64,000 nucleotides of DNA from Symbiodinium natans. Lineage: Eukaryota > Sar > Dinophyceae > Suessiales > Symbiodiniaceae. The stretch is from NCBI GenBank assembly GCA_905221605.1, contig CAJNDS010002307.1, positions 434,130 through 498,129 on the forward strand, read 5' to 3'. Below the pieces are notes generated by a model. The model was not told the DNA's origin, ran no database searches, and was given only the letters and a program-made list of their open reading frames with translations. Of this stretch, positions 1 to 11,384 are shown in pieces. Within the stretch, counting starts at the first letter, position 1; the number at the start of each line of letters is the position of its first letter. Made by a program: the position numbers and the translations under genes.

Positions 1-476
1 AAATCGCGAACTTGAAAACCCTCAAGACGCTTGCGACCTGGGAGCAGCAAGCAGCAAATAGCGAACCTGAAGCCTATGGGCCCTCGGGAGCAGGGAGCAG
101 CAGGGAGAGAAATCGCGAACCTGAAGCCTATAAACCCTCAAGACCTGGGAGCAGCAGGGAGAGAAATCGCGAACCTGAAGCTTATGGGCCCTCACGACCT
201 GGGAGCAGGAAGGAGAGAAATCGCGAACCTATAGGTTCTCGAAAGCTAGCAGCAAAAAGCAAACCTGAAGCCTATGGGCCCTCGGAACCAGGGAGCAGCA
301 GGGAGAGAAATCGCGAACTACACCCTCGGCACCTGGGAGCAGGGAGAGAAATCGCGAACCTGAAGCTGATGGGTCTTGCGACGGTTTTCCAAAGCTGGGA
401 GCAGCAAATATGAAGCCTATGGGCCCTCGGGACCTGGGAGCAGGGAGCAGCAGGGAGACAAATCGCGAACCTGAAG
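1..476. repeat. Minisatellite, unit about 55 bp
   Basis: Imperfect tandem copies built on 'gggagcagcagggagagaaa' followed by tcgcgaacctgaagcctatg and gggccctcgggacct. Copies differ by small indels. The open frames through it simply reflect the repeat, so I do not call a protein. Confidence 0.85.
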
Positions 477-477
477 C

Positions 478-1148
478 CTATACACCCTGTGAAAGCAGGG
501 GTGTAAGGGGCGTGGTAAGGGGTGTAGGGCAGGGGGTGTAGGGGGTGTAGGGGGTGTAGGGGGTGTAGGGGGTGCAGGAGGTGTAGGGGGTGTAGGGGGT
601 GCAGTAGGGGGCGTAGGGATGTAAGGGGTGTAAGGGTGCAAGGGGTGCAGGGGTGTAAGGGGTGTGAGGGGTGTGAGGGGTGTAAGGGGTGTAAGGGGTG
701 TAAGGGGTGTAAGGGGTGTAAGGGGTGTAAAGGGTGTAAGTGTGTAAGGGGTGTAAGGGGTGTAAGGGGTGTGGGGTGTAAGGGTGGGGTGTAAGGGTGT
801 CAGGGGTGTCAGGGGTGTAAGGGTGTAAGGTGGGGTGTGTAAGGGGTGTAAGGGGTGTAGGGTGTTGGGTTAAGGGGTTGTAAGGTGGGGGTGTAAGGGG
901 TATGTGGGGGGTGTAGGGGTGTTCGGGGGTGTTGGGGTGTGAGGGGTGTAAGGGGTGTAAGGGGGCGCAGGGGGTGTAAGGGGTATGGGGGGTGTGGGGT
1001 GTCGGGGGTGTAGGGGGTGTCGGGGGTGTAAGGGGTGTAGGGGGTGTAGGGGGTGTAAGGGGTGTGGGGTTGTAAGGGGTGCAGGGGTGTATGGGGGTGA
1101 AAAATGGGGTAAGGGGTGTAGGGGGTGTTAGGGGGTTGTACGGTAGGG
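478..1148. repeat. GGGGTGTAA-type minisatellite
   Basis: About 670 bp of degenerate 8-10-bp units (GGGGTGTAA, GGGGTGTAG, GGGGTGTCG). The complementary strand is C/T/A-rich, giving long proline/threonine-rich open frames that are low-complexity artefacts. Confidence 0.85.
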
Positions 1149-1937
1149 GTTGGGGGTGTGCGCTGCGAACCGTGAACCGCCCCTTTCGACACGAATCGAA
1201 AAAACACACGATCCAGCGACCCGAGGGTTGGGATGGGTTGGGGTGAGGAATCCCGCCGCCACAGCGCAGGCACCACATGGTTTGCACCACATGGCAAGCC
1301 CGAACTGCAGCAACCGAGGCTTGCGCTCCCGGCTTGCAGCGCCAGAGATGGGGCTCCGGCATGCTGCTAGGGCCACCAGGGTTTTCACCCCAGCATCGGC
1401 CCCTTGACAGGGAGTTTGCACTCCCTGCCTGCAAGCACTTGCTAACCACGTCTAAACCCTAAGCCTAAACCGGCGCCTCTAGTCTGCACCTGAGTGGGTT
1501 TAAGGGTTTAGGGTGTTAGGGTTTTAGGGTTTTGGCTTAGGGTTTATGGTTTTGACCATGTGTCTGCAGGTCGATACCTGAGTTTAGGGTTTAAAGGCTT
1601 TATTAGGGGGGTGGGGTGTTGGGTTTGAGGTTTCAAGAGAAAGGGCCTCAGTAACGGTTTTTGACTCTGACACTGGCATCGTATTTTTTGTTTAAGGGTT
1701 TGTTTTGGGTTTAGAGTTTAGGGTTTATGGTCTAAACCCCTCATGTCTTGACTGGGCCCCCCGGCCGCTGAGCTGGATGATGGCAATGGCGACCACATGG
1801 AAACAGGGGGATGGGGGGGGGGCCATGACTGCCACCAATCCAACGGTTTCAGTTTTGTTTTTGGTTTTTGTATTTCTGGTTTTCGGTTTTCTAGCAAAAA
1901 AGTTAAAATCCTAAGCCCGAACCAACGGGCAGGCAAG
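1149..1937. other. Intergenic, a few telomere-like units
   Basis: No convincing gene. 1150-1460 is GC-rich single-copy sequence with short open frames on both strands and no recognisable motif. 1495-1740 holds degenerate TTTAGGG units. The rest is low-complexity. Confidence 0.5.
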
Positions 1938-1959
1938 CTCTTCTTGCAGCAAAAGAAAC

Positions 1960-2645
1960 TAAGGGGGACACTGCTTGCGATATGTAACTTTGCAGAATAC
2001 GCTTTCAACAAAAACTATGGGGGACACTGCTTGCGATTTGTGGATTTGGGACATCTTCTCTCAGGGGACACTGCTTGCCATGTGCGAGTTTGGCACTCTT
2101 GTAGAAAAAGCTAAGGGGGACACTGCTTGCGATTTGGCAATTCGGTACATAATCTTACAGGAAAAACATGGGGCACACTGCTTGCGATTTGTGACTTGGG
2201 AGCATATTCTTACAGCAAAAGAACTAAGGGTGACACTGCTTGCGATTTGTGAATTTTGGATATATTCTTTCAGCAAAAAGGACTATGGGTGGACACTGCT
2301 TGCGATTTGTGTTCTTGGTACATATTCTTGCAACAAAAAAATACGGGGGACACTGCTTGCGATTTGCGATTTTGGCACATACTCTTGTAGAAACATCTAA
2401 GGGCGGACACTGCTTGTGATTGTGAACTTGGTACATAATCTTACAGCAAAAAAACTACGGGGAACACTTCTTGCGATTTATGAATTTTGTAGATAATCTT
2501 ACAGCAACATTTTATGGGGACACTGCTTGCGATTTGTGGCGTTGGACATTTGCGCGCAACAACAACGCATAGGGACACTGCTTGCGATTTATGAGTTCGA
2601 AGAAGGCTGTTTCGACATAAACTACGGGCGACACTGCTTTCGATT
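1960..2645. repeat. GACACTGCTTGCGATTTGTG tandem array, copy 1
   Basis: About a dozen units of 50-70 bp, each with the core GACACTGCTTGCGATTTGTG followed by a variable 30-45-bp linker ending in cttacagcaaaa or similar. It is part of the segmental duplication. Confidence 0.9.
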
Positions 2646-2660
2646 TGTGACTTTAGTACA

Positions 2661-2935
2661 TGGACAAAATCTGCCTGGATCTACGCGGTGCTGTTTTCTT
2701 CCAAAGACGTGGCGCGTAGATCCAGGCAAAGTTTGTCCGTCATGTTTTCTGACAAAAATGATTGGACAAAATCTGCCTGGATCTACGCGGTCCTGCTTTC
2801 TTCCAAAGACGTGGCGAGTAGATCCAGGCAAATTTTGTCTATGATGCTTTCTGACAAAAATGGTTGGACGAAATCTGCCTGGATCTACGCGGTGCTGTTT
2901 TATTCTAAAGACGTGGCGCCTAGATGGCGAAGCTT
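2661..2935. repeat. Three 102-bp hairpin units, copy 1
   Basis: Left arms TGCCTGGATCTACGCG start at 2672, 2774 and 2876, exactly 102 bp apart. Right arms CGCGTAGATCCAGGCA lie at 2713-2728 (perfect) and 2815-2830 (one mismatch); the third is degraded. The loop is 25 nt. Confidence 0.9.
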
Positions 2936-3189
2936 GCGATGTGGCTTTTTGGAGGAAAACTTGAGCCCAAAATCTTAGGTATCAGGGCTTGCGATTTAAC
3001 TCTTTGCAGCAAAAAAAGACCCCACAATCACAGAAATAGAGCTTGCGATCTGGCTTGTTGGAGGTAGAATTAAACCCAAAATCTTAGGGACCAGGGCTTG
3101 CGATTTAACTCTCTGCAGCAAAAAAACCCGCAATCATAATGCAAAAATTTAATTACCTCGAGACCACAGGATCTTAAAGATTACGAAAA

Positions 3190-3560
3190 AACAAAAAAGA
3201 CTACAAAACGATTATAAGACTATTATATGAAGATGGTAAAAGATGATAAAAGATGATAAAGAGGATAAAAGATGATAAAAGGTGATAAAAGGTGATAAAA
3301 AGATGATAAAAATGATAAAAAATGATAAAGGGTGATAACGATAGAAGATGATTCAGATAAGGATGCTTTCCAAATGAGATCCCGAATTTGACACGATTAA
3401 AAGATGATAAAAGATGACAAAAAGATGATAAAGGATGATAAAAAGATGATATGAAGATGATAAGAAAAGCATATGAAGATGATTAAACATGATGGAAGAT
3501 AATAAAAAGAGATAATATGAGAGATGATAAAATATGATAAAAGATGATAAGAAGATGATA
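3190..3560. repeat. GATGATAAAA satellite, copy 1
   Basis: A 10-11-bp unit gatgataaaa/agatgataaa repeated over about 370 bp with interruptions, shared with 23410-23780. Confidence 0.85.
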
Positions 3561-3948
3561 GGGTAAAGCAGCTGATTAATGTGTGGAAGCGGTTGAGAAC
3601 GTGAGGGAGTGAAAAGTGAGCTGGGGGAGTAGGCATGGTGAGGGGGTTTGATGGTGGAGAGGGAGGGGGGGAGGGTTGGTGAAGAGAAAAACGTTTTTTT
3701 GTGATTGTTTAAACTCTTTTTGGATGGTGAGGGAAAGAGGGGTGGTGGTTGGGGGGCCCAGCCTGTGCCAGGGCCTTGGCCCCCCTTGACCCTCCCTGGC
3801 CCACCCTCCATCTCCAGCCCCTCCACCCCTCCACCCTTCGGCCAGCCCTCCTTCAACCCCTCTCCGCTCCAGCGCCGCCCGCCCCAGCCCAGCCCACCCC
3901 AGCTCCAGCTCTTCAGCTCAGCCCTTGAAAGAGCTTTCAGCTCCTTCA

Positions 3949-4048
3949 NNNNNNNNNNNNNNNNNNNNNNNNNNNNNNNNNNNNNNNNNNNNNNNNNNNN
4001 NNNNNNNNNNNNNNNNNNNNNNNNNNNNNNNNNNNNNNNNNNNNNNNN
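3949..4048. other. Assembly gap (100 N)
   Basis: Exactly 100 N, the usual placeholder for unknown length. It separates the duplication end from the first TTTAGGG belt, so contiguity here is a scaffold claim. Confidence 0.99.
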
Positions 4049-4737
4049 TTTAGGTAGGGTTTAGGGTTTAGGGTTTAGGGACTGGGATGGTTCCAGTTTT
4101 TAGGTTTGGGAGTTTGGTTTTCCGTACTTCGGGGTTGAGGTGAGGAGGAGGAGGAGCTGAAAATCCCGACTTCCTGGACATTGAGCAGTTGGCTTCTTGC
4201 GGAGATTTCTCAGTGAAAGCTTATGTACTCAAGAACTCACACGTTCGAACTGTCAAGGCCCTGACCCATCAGTGCCCCTGTATAACTATGGGATCCTAAA
4301 TTACCCCCAACACGGGGGAACCTCCAGGTTAAGAGTTGAGAACATCTGAATATCTGTATGCGTAACATAAAGATTGATTCAGGTTTCCTACTGGACCAGA
4401 GAGGCTAGCGCGTGTTCCGTGCGAGCAAGGTGCCCCGGCGAAAAGATGTGAGATTTTGCTGCCTCATGGTAAGGGTTGGGCTCCGGTCGTGAGGGAAGTG
4501 AGAGGGGCAGGATTCGAAGGTTACTTGCTTGCCTGTATGCTTTGGAGTTTGAACATGTGAACGCCGTGGTGACAAACCTTAGACCATCAAAGACGACCTC
4601 GTCTTCTACACCAAACCCTAAACACCCCGAAACCCCAAATCCTACACCTAACCCTACACCCTAAACCCTAAACCCGAAACCCTAAACCCTAAACCCTAAA
4701 CCCCGAATCCCATTTTGCTGGCAGGAGGTGCAGCGGC

Positions 4738-4792
4738 CTAACGCCGATTGCGGCAGGCCGGGCACTTGGGATAATGCTTGCGAATCCATCTC
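4738..4792 (-). CDS. AlkB-like gene, last exon
   Basis: Acceptor ctcag|G, then R-W-I-R-K-H-Y-P-K-C-P-A-C-R-N-R-R and TAG at 4740-4738. It joins the previous exon in phase 2 to complete the NLTWRW segment. The C-x-x-C tail may bind metal. Confidence 0.75.
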
Positions 4793-7700
4793 CTGAGCTT
4801 CTTTGGGGTTCTAAACCCTAACCCCCAACCCCTAAACCCTAAACCGTAAACCCTAAACCCTTCACCCTAAACCCTAACCCTAAACCCTAACCCTAAACCC
4901 TAAACCCTAAACCCTAAACCGTTTAAACCCTAGAGTAGACCAGGGCAGTCAGTATGTCCCTAAACCTCCAAACCCCAAACCCTGCCTCAGGACTAAACCC
5001 TTATTCTGTGCGCATCCCTTATACTTGGAGGTTCATGGGCAGCTATACGTAGGGTAATATGTAGGGCAACTGTACATATAACCCTACTTAGGGTATTTCT
5101 AAACCTGTTTACAACTACCCATGAACCTCCAAGTAAACCGTCTCACCATATTAAGGGCCCAGGTGAAGGAACCACAGCCACCTCTCAAGGGCTTTGGAGA
5201 AGAAGACCTAACCCTAGACCCGAAACCCCAAACCCTAAACCCTAAACCCTAAACCCTAAACCCTAAACCCTAAACCCTAAACCCCAAACCCCAAACCCTG
5301 AGGCTGCAGGGTTGCTTAATTAGGGGCGTTTGTGGGTTTTTTGTCTCTTTCCGGCCTTGGATGGCTTCAGGACTTTAGGGTTTGGCAGTTGGTAGGGTTT
5401 AAGGATAAGGGTTTAGGGTTTAGGGTTTAGGGTTTAGGGTTTAGGGTTTAGGGTTTAGGGTTTGGGGTTTAGGGTTTAGGGTTTAGGGCTTAGGGCTTAG
5501 GGCTTAGGGCTTAGGGCTTAGGGCTTAGGGCTTAGGCGCCCTACGAATGCTCTTGGCGGTGTGGGGTTTGGTATCCGGTCACGGCAGCTTTCTGCAGAGG
5601 GGTTGATGAAAATAAGGGAGCCCTAATAGCCTCGGGCCGAAGGTGCACAGGTTGTCAGAACAGGCACCCCTCCAAACCCACACATCGGCCCCCTATTTTT
5701 TGCCCGGAAAGGGTACCCCCCCGTGGGCGACCAAAATCTGAAAGCGGACGGTTCGCCAAGACCAGGGGCAGTTGAAGCCCCGCCCAGCAGGCCCCCCCCT
5801 TCCCACCCCTCATTCCGTCCCCCCCCATCCCGCCCCCCACCCCTCCCGCTTGCTTGAGGTTCCTCTTGAACCCTAAACCCAAAAACCCAAACCCCAAACC
5901 GTGAACCTTGAGCCCTAGGCCGTCAACCCTAAACTAACCCTCAACCCTAAACCCCAAACCATAAACCATAAACCCGGAACCCTAAACCCTAAACTCAACC
6001 CTTATTGCTTGGGGTCCAGCGACTTCGGCGCGGAATCGGGCCGAGGCGGGTCGTGTAGCGTTAAAATTAGGGAATATTTCTGAAAATAGAATGGGGTTCT
6101 TCGTATGGTTTAAGGAATTTTCCTCAACTAAGGAGTATCGGGAGGCTCTGAGTAGACCCCAAATAGTAGGATTCCCTTTTTATGAGGACCCCAACCCCAA
6201 ATTTCAAAAACCCCGATATAGGGCTTCTCGCGCTATTGTGAAACTTGTGTGGGGACAAGGTACTCTTGTCAGGGATTCCTAGAGGAAAAAAGGATAAGAC
6301 TAGTGTGGGGGGGGGGGGGGAGTTGCCCTATTTGGGAAATAACCCATGTCCTGTGGGGGGGGGGTTGCCCTATTTGCCCTGTTTGGAAAATACCCCATGT
6401 CCAGCAAAACCGCTAAAGATCTGCTACAGACAAGGCGCCACGTGAGATTGATCCTCGGCCCCTTGCAGCTCTCTTTGGGAACACGATGTTGGTAATGCTT
6501 CTGGGTCATGCCTCGGCTTTTCGAAACCGCTTTCTTTGAATAGGGTTTAGGGTTTAGGGTTTAGGGTCTAGGGTTTAGGGTTTAGGGTTTAGGGTCTAGG
6601 GTTTAGGGTTTAGGCTTTCTTTGAATAGGTCAGCAGGACATGGCGGAGCTCCACAACAAAGCCCCTTGACCTCTCTTACATCCTAAACCCTAAACCCTAA
6701 ACCCTAAACCCTAAACCCTAAACCCTAAACCCTAAACCCTAAACCCTTAGGGCGCAGGGTTAAAGCTTACAGGGTTTTCGAGGGGATTCAGGGCTCTCAA
6801 CACGTTGCGGGTTCAATCATATCGTGGCCAAGGTTCCCTCCATGGTCATCAGGTCACCATTGCTCAACCTCGCACAAGAAGGATGCGGTTTAGGGTTTAG
6901 GGTTTAGGGTTTAGGGTTTAGGGTTTAGGGTTTAGGGTTTAGGGTTTAGGGCTCAGGGTTTAGGGCTTAGGGTTTTTTAGGATCTAGGGTTTCGGGTTTA
7001 GAGTTTAGGGTATCAAGATAAGCGCAAGAGCTCAGTGCCGAAACTCGTGGTGCACGCCACTCAGAAAGCTGCACCGGGGCTTCGAGGCTCGGGTTTAGGG
7101 TTTGGGGTTTGGGGTTTAGGGTTTAGGGTTTAGGCTTTAGGGTTTAGGGTTTAGGGTTTAGGGTACAGGGTACGTAGGGTACAAAAGGTGTTCTTGGGGT
7201 CAAGAGAACCCACGCTTGAAGCGGGGGCACGCGAGTTTTGGGCTTGGCGCTTAGCAATCGGTGTTTAAATTAGGGAAATCCAACAGAAGGCCGCTGTCTG
7301 TCAAGCCGAAAAGACACAAGCACCGTGGAGTCCACATCCACGAGCGACACCCAAACGAACCCTGAACCCCTTGCACATGAAACACTAACGCCCCACAGCC
7401 CTCAAACCTAAACCATAAACCCTAAAGCCCCTGAACCCTAAATCCTCAAACCCGATAAACCCCCAAACTCTGAGAACCGCAACATGCAAGGCGCTAGCCG
7501 GAAACCCGCAAGACAAACTGCTTGTAAGCTGCCAAGTGCTTAAGGGCTTACAAAGGTTGAGGAGACTAGGAAAAAGCCCTCAGCCCTAACCCTAAACCCT
7601 AAACCCTAAACCCTAAACCCTAAACCCTAAACCCTAAACCCTAAACCCTAAACCCTGAACCCCAAACCTTCCGGATGCATGTCTGGGCGCACAATCCTCT

Positions 7701-8474
7701 CAACCCCCGGCTCGTCTCCCTGCTCGGGATGTGGCAGCTTCATGCTTCAGAGTTTAGGGCGTTTAGGGTTTTAGAGTTTAGGGTTTAGGGTTTAGGGTTC
7801 AGGGTTTAGGCCGCGTGGGTTGGAGGCTTCAGGGCCGGGGGTTTGAAGGCATGAGCCAGGCCCTAAGCAAAAGAGGTGAACCGCTACATGCAAAAACCGG
7901 CCGGGCCTTGAAATATACCTTCTCTGGGACCCGGAGCCCTAAACCCCAAACCCTAAACCCCAAACCCTAAACCCTAAGCCCTAAACCCTAATCCCTAAAC
8001 CCTAAACCCCAAACCCCAAACCCTATACCCTAGACTCAAAAACCCATGCGGCCATCGGGGCAGGCGCATTTTACCGCTTTGGCAAGGAGAATCAAAGCAC
8101 CACCTGAAATAGTCCGATCCTCCTAGATCCAGGCACCGAGAAGTCCTAACTCCCAAAGGGCTGAGGCCCTGACTCCATGAACCCAGAACCCTCAGACCAG
8201 GTAAGTTTAGGGTTTAGGGTTTAGGGATCAGGGTTTAGGGTCTAGGGTCTAGGGTTTAGGGATTAGGGTTTAGGGTTTAGGGTTTAGGGTTTAGGGTTCA
8301 GGGTTCAGGGTTCAGGGTTCAGGGTTCAGGGTTCAGGGTTCAGGGCCATGAGGGTGAAGGCTGGCCTCCGGCCAGTTTCTTCGCAGCTCGAAGCTGCGGG
8401 CTTGGCCAAAAGACAGCGACACGATGCCTTGGGATTGGCTTGGGGTTTAGGGTTTAGGGTTTAGGGTTTAGGGT

Positions 8475-8527
<53 letters not shown>

Positions 8528-8615
8528 GGTTTAGGGTTTAGGGTTTAGGGTTTAGGGTTTAGAGTTTAGGGTTTAGGGTTTAGGGTTTAGGGGCTTAGGG
8601 TTTAGGGTTGAGAGT

Positions 8616-8653
<38 letters not shown>

Positions 8654-11384
8654 AGGTTGAGGGTTGAGGGTTGAGGGTTCGAGGTTTAGGGTTGCTTGCG
8701 AACAGGGGCAGTACTGACTGAACCTACTACAGAAAACAGCATGTATAACTGTATAACTTCATAGTGACTCTGAACCCCAAGGGCCGCTGGCACATGCGAA
8801 CTGCAAGAAGGTTTTGGTTGTGGGGCTTCGGGGGCTTGGTGGCCGTTAGCGCATCCTTTGCATGCTCTCCAAAAACGCATGTACCCGACACCTGTAAGAT
8901 TCGGGGATAGTTCTCCAATTAGCGAGGTTGATTGCTTAACCGGTGCCACCACGAATCTCTCTCAGCCCACCCCCAGACCACTTGCCCCCACTCAAACCCA
9001 ACAAACAATTCAAGACCGCAGCCAAACTGAGAAAAGCCCAGGGTGCGGATGTCTTGCAGCTTGCCCTGGAAGAGGTGCTCATCGTCCGCGTGCCAGCCAA
9101 CTGAGGCTCCACCATCCTAGTCAGGGGCAGCGGCGGGAGTGGGCAAAAGGCTTTTAGATGCTTATCCTTTTGTGGATTCGGAGCCCCTACCGGTCGATAT
9201 GGCCCTTTGAACTCACAAGAAAGCTTGAAAACGGCTCAGTGATACAGACCTACATACACACATACATGCATGCATACATACACATGCCCCTCAACCTTGA
9301 AACCTAAACGCCAAACCTGAACGCCCCCTAGTGTCGAACCTTTCACCCTACATCCCGAACCCCTTGCTTACTGGCTCTTGAAAGGCAACTTAGTTAGGTA
9401 CCCAAATAGTACCCCCGAAATCCGGGCACCCGAACTCCAAACAGGGACCTAGAGGCTAAACCCTGCACCCCTGAACCCTAAACCCCTGAACCCCAATGCC
9501 CTCAACATCACCAAGCATGGCCACCTCGTAGTAGTTGAGGTTGCAGGAGTCGGGCCACTCCCTCTCACCTATGCCGCAGAAGTGCCTCGGCGTACCGGTT
9601 CTGCAAGTAGGGGAGCTCTGAACCCTGAACCCTGAACCCTTAAACCCGAAAGGCAGGGAAGCAAAGCCCTAAACCCTAAACCCTAAACCCTAAACCCTAA
9701 ACCCTAAACCCTAAACCCTAAAATAGAAGCACCAGTCCCCTTCAATCCCTGACTCCCTCGTCGGCCAAGAACTTTCGAGGCCCCCGAGGCCAGGTTGAGG
9801 TCGGGGTTTAGGGTTTAGGGTTTAGGGTTTAGGGTTTAGGGTTTAGGGTTTAGGGTTTAGGGTTTAGGGTTTAGGGTTTAGGGTTTGGGGTTTGGGGTTT
9901 GGGGTTTGGGGTTTGGGGTTTTTAGTTTTTCGGGCTTCGGGCTTGGGATTTAGGGCTTATACGGCTTAGGGTCTTAGGGCGTATAAGGCGTAGGGCTTAG
10001 GGCTGCTTTTAAAGCTTAGGGCGTAGGGCTTAGAAGCTTGGGGCTTGGTGGGGCCTGGGGATTACAAGCCAGATGTGCAGGCATCAGAATGGGTGGGGTT
10101 TAGGGTTTAGGGTTTAGGGTTTAGGGTTTAGGGTTTAGGGTTTAGGGTTTAGGGTTTAGGGTTTAGGGTTTAGGGTTTAGGGTTTAGGGTTTGGGGTTTG
10201 GGGTTTGGGGTTTGGGGTTTGGGGTTTAGGCCTCAAGGAAACTTGGAAAGTGGACGTATTCTCGGCTAGGGTGTAGTTCTTGGGTGGCTTGGGGGGTTTG
10301 GGCTTTCGGGTTTAGGGTTCAGGGTCAGGGTGCCTGTGTGTGTGGGGTGAGGCTCAATCAGGCGCGCGAAGCTTGGTGGAAACGCTTCTTAGAAGCGGCA
10401 TGTACGAAATCCTCAACCTCTCCCATGGGTTTAGGGTTTCGGGTTTAGGGCTTAGGGTTTAGGGTCAAAAAAGCAAAGCTGGAACAGATTGGCCTGTTTG
10501 AATTGGAAGGTGCATGCTGGGACTGGGCTATATGTGATAATCAGGTGCGCATTGAAAGCGGTTAGTAGTGGCAACTCGCCCTCAATCCTACACCCTAAAC
10601 CCTAAACCCTAGACCCTAAACCCTGAACCCTGAACCCTAAACCCTCCCTCAAGTCCTAAAGTCCGCAGCTCGAGTTGTGCTACTTGCATGGCCCAAGGCA
10701 CATGGAGTGCCGCAGCAGCTCAATCATGAACCTGATTTACGATTCCACGCCCCTGAACCCTAAACCCTGAACCCTAAACCCTACACCCCTACACCCTTGG
10801 ATTTGGGACGTTTTGGGCTTCGAGACCTTCTGAGGCTTCAATGAAGCTTGAGGTTAGGGGCAAAGGGTTTAGATGACTCAGGGCTGATTAGGGTTTGTTT
10901 AGGGTTTAGGGTTTAGGGTTTAGGGTTTAGGGTGTAGGGTTTAGGGTTTAGGGTTTAGGGTTTAGGGTTTAGAGTTTGGGGTTTGGGTTTTGGGGTTTAA
11001 GGCTTAGGGTTTAGAGTTTGGGGTTTAGGGGTTGGGGGGGTGGGGCTTAGGGTTTAGGGTTTAGCTTTGCAGGCCTCACAAGGATGTGCAACTCATGTGC
11101 GCTATGCAAAAAATGAAATGTAAGCACCGCAAGAATACTGCGTTGATGTCACGGAGGTTTCTTGCAATGCCTGGTTCCTAGGCCCAGGGATCCTGCACAT
11201 GGCTTCTGCCTATGTAGGGTTTAGGGTTTAGGGTTTAATTAGGGTTTAGGGTTTGGGGTTTGGGTTTAGGGCTAGGGTTTAGGGTTTAGGGCTTAGGGTT
11301 TCACACCACTAGGGCTGCCAAGCTTCGGTGGGAACTCTTGTGCTTCCACCTCCAGGCCCCCGTAGCGGTAGGTGCACTTGCAGC
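4738..11384 (-). CDS. AlkB-like 2OG-Fe(II) dioxygenase gene (multi-exon)
   Basis: This is the span of seven recognised exons (11384-11324, 9600-9525, 9116-9047, 8427-8366, 6868-6837, 6511-6439, 4792-4738). In order they give a tyrosine/glycine-rich Y-R-Y-G-G segment, CNLNYYE, then GWHADDE (iron-binding H-x-D), IVSLSFGQARSFELR, NGDLMTMEG and YQHRVPKE...RINLTWR (second iron His and the 2OG-binding Arg), ending in a Cys-containing tail and TAG. AlkB proteins oxidatively remove alkyl groups from nucleic-acid bases; the substrate here is unknown. Junction phases agree at exons 2-3, 3-4, 5-6 and 6-7. At least one exon is still unplaced between exons 4 and 5, and possibly one between 1 and 2. The N-terminal exons are not identified. 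Introns are filled with telomere-type arrays and short inverted-repeat elements. Confidence 0.85.
5022..5135. mobile_element. Family C inverted-repeat element, copy 1
   Basis: Perfect 17-bp terminal inverted repeats: ACTTGGAGGTTCATGGG at 5023-5039 and its complement at 5118-5134, around about 80 bp of interior. Related copies lie at 12395, 36455, 44745 and 60716. Here it sits inside an intron of the AlkB-like gene. Confidence 0.75.
5487..5533 (+). repeat. Homogeneous CTTAGGG variant block
   Basis: A run of about seven CTTAGGG units directly follows TTTAGGG units, an abrupt variant switch inside one array. Confidence 0.85.
6439..6511 (-). CDS. AlkB-like gene, penultimate exon
   Basis: Encodes M-T-Q-K-H-Y-Q-H-R-V-P-K-E then C-K-G-P-R-I-N-L-T-W. 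This is the C-terminal AlkB core, with the distal iron His (YQHRV) and the arginine that binds 2-oxoglutarate (PRINLTW). Acceptor cgag|GC; donor GC after ACGTG, consistent with exon 7. Confidence 0.9.
6837..6868 (-). CDS. AlkB-like gene, NGDLMTMEG exon (32 bp)
   Basis: Acceptor gcgag|G, then L-S-N-G-D-L-M-T-M-E-(G). This is the conserved strand before the distal histidine. The next exon completes the Gly codon if the donor is G|GA, so this intron appears to be GA-AG. Confidence 0.8.
8203..8344 (+). repeat. TTTAGGG array passing into TTCAGGG block
   Basis: Canonical units with a few TCTAGGG variants switch to eight uniform TTCAGGG units (8288-8344). Confidence 0.85.
8366..8427 (-). CDS. AlkB-like gene, IVSLSFG exon
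   Basis: Acceptor cccaag|GC, then I-V-S-L-S-F-G-Q-A-R-S-F-E-L-R-R-N-W-P-E. It matches the conserved 'IxSLSLGxxRxFxLR' strand of AlkB proteins. Its phase fits the previous exon, which ends in C|GC. Confidence 0.85.
8440..8695 (+). repeat. Alternating TTTAGGG and TTGAGGG blocks
   Basis: Canonical units, then eight TTGAGGG units (about 8474-8528), canonical again, then a second TTGAGGG block (about 8608-8680). The block structure suggests local copying rather than random point mutation. Confidence 0.9.
9047..9116 (-). CDS. AlkB-like gene, GWHADDE exon
   Basis: Acceptor ctag|GAT, then D-G-G-A-S-V-G-W-H-A-D-D-E-H-L-F-Q-G-K and L-Q-D-I. H-x-D is the iron-binding pair of AlkB oxygenases. It joins exon 2 in phase 0 (NYYE|DGG) and exon 4 in phase 1 through a GC donor. 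Confidence 0.92.
9525..9600 (-). CDS. AlkB-like gene, CNLNYYE exon
   Basis: Reads P-R-H-F-C-G-I-G-E-R-E-W-P-D-S-C-N-L-N-Y-Y-E and ends at a GT donor (9524-9523). The 'NxxLNxYxD' strand is typical of AlkB. The exact start is uncertain: acceptors at ttgcag|A and ccgag|G are both possible. Confidence 0.85.
9804..9930 (+). repeat. TTTAGGG array passing into TTTGGGG block
   Basis: About a dozen canonical TTTAGGG units followed by five or more TTTGGGG units. Confidence 0.9.
10096..10227 (+). repeat. TTTAGGG array passing into TTTGGGG block
   Basis: Thirteen or so perfect TTTAGGG units, then TTTGGGG units. It has the same architecture as 9804-9930. Confidence 0.9.
11324..11384 (-). CDS. AlkB-like gene, YRYGG exon
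   Basis: Acceptor gaagag|GC, then C-K-C-T-Y-R-Y-G-G-L-E-V-E-A-Q-E-F-P-P. The tyrosine/glycine stretch followed by F-P resembles the region N-terminal to the AlkB catalytic core. The 3' boundary is uncertain; a GC donor at 11323 is possible. Confidence 0.65.

Larger units (their letters stand above)
1938..3948. repeat. Segmental duplication, copy 1
   Basis: From ctcttcttgcagcaaaagaa onward this matches 22170-24057 in the same orientation with few differences: tandem array, then three hairpins, then gatgataaaa repeats, then a C-rich end. It stops at the assembly gap. Copy 1 has extra C-rich sequence around 3715-3830. The copies lie about 20.2 kb apart. Confidence 0.9.

Noticed and set aside
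478-1449. 323-codon proline/threonine-rich minus-strand ORF
   Set aside because: Pure translation of the GGGGTGTAA minisatellite; open in several frames.
4145-4299. Plus-strand frame AENPDFLDIEQLASCGDF... ending at TAA 4297
   Set aside because: Protein-like, but other plus-strand readings in this belt proved to be antisense of AlkB exons; no motif and no partner exon.
6422-6535. Plus-strand reading REIDPRPLAALFGNTMLVM
   Set aside because: It is the antisense of the strongly conserved YQHRVPKE/RINLTW exon.
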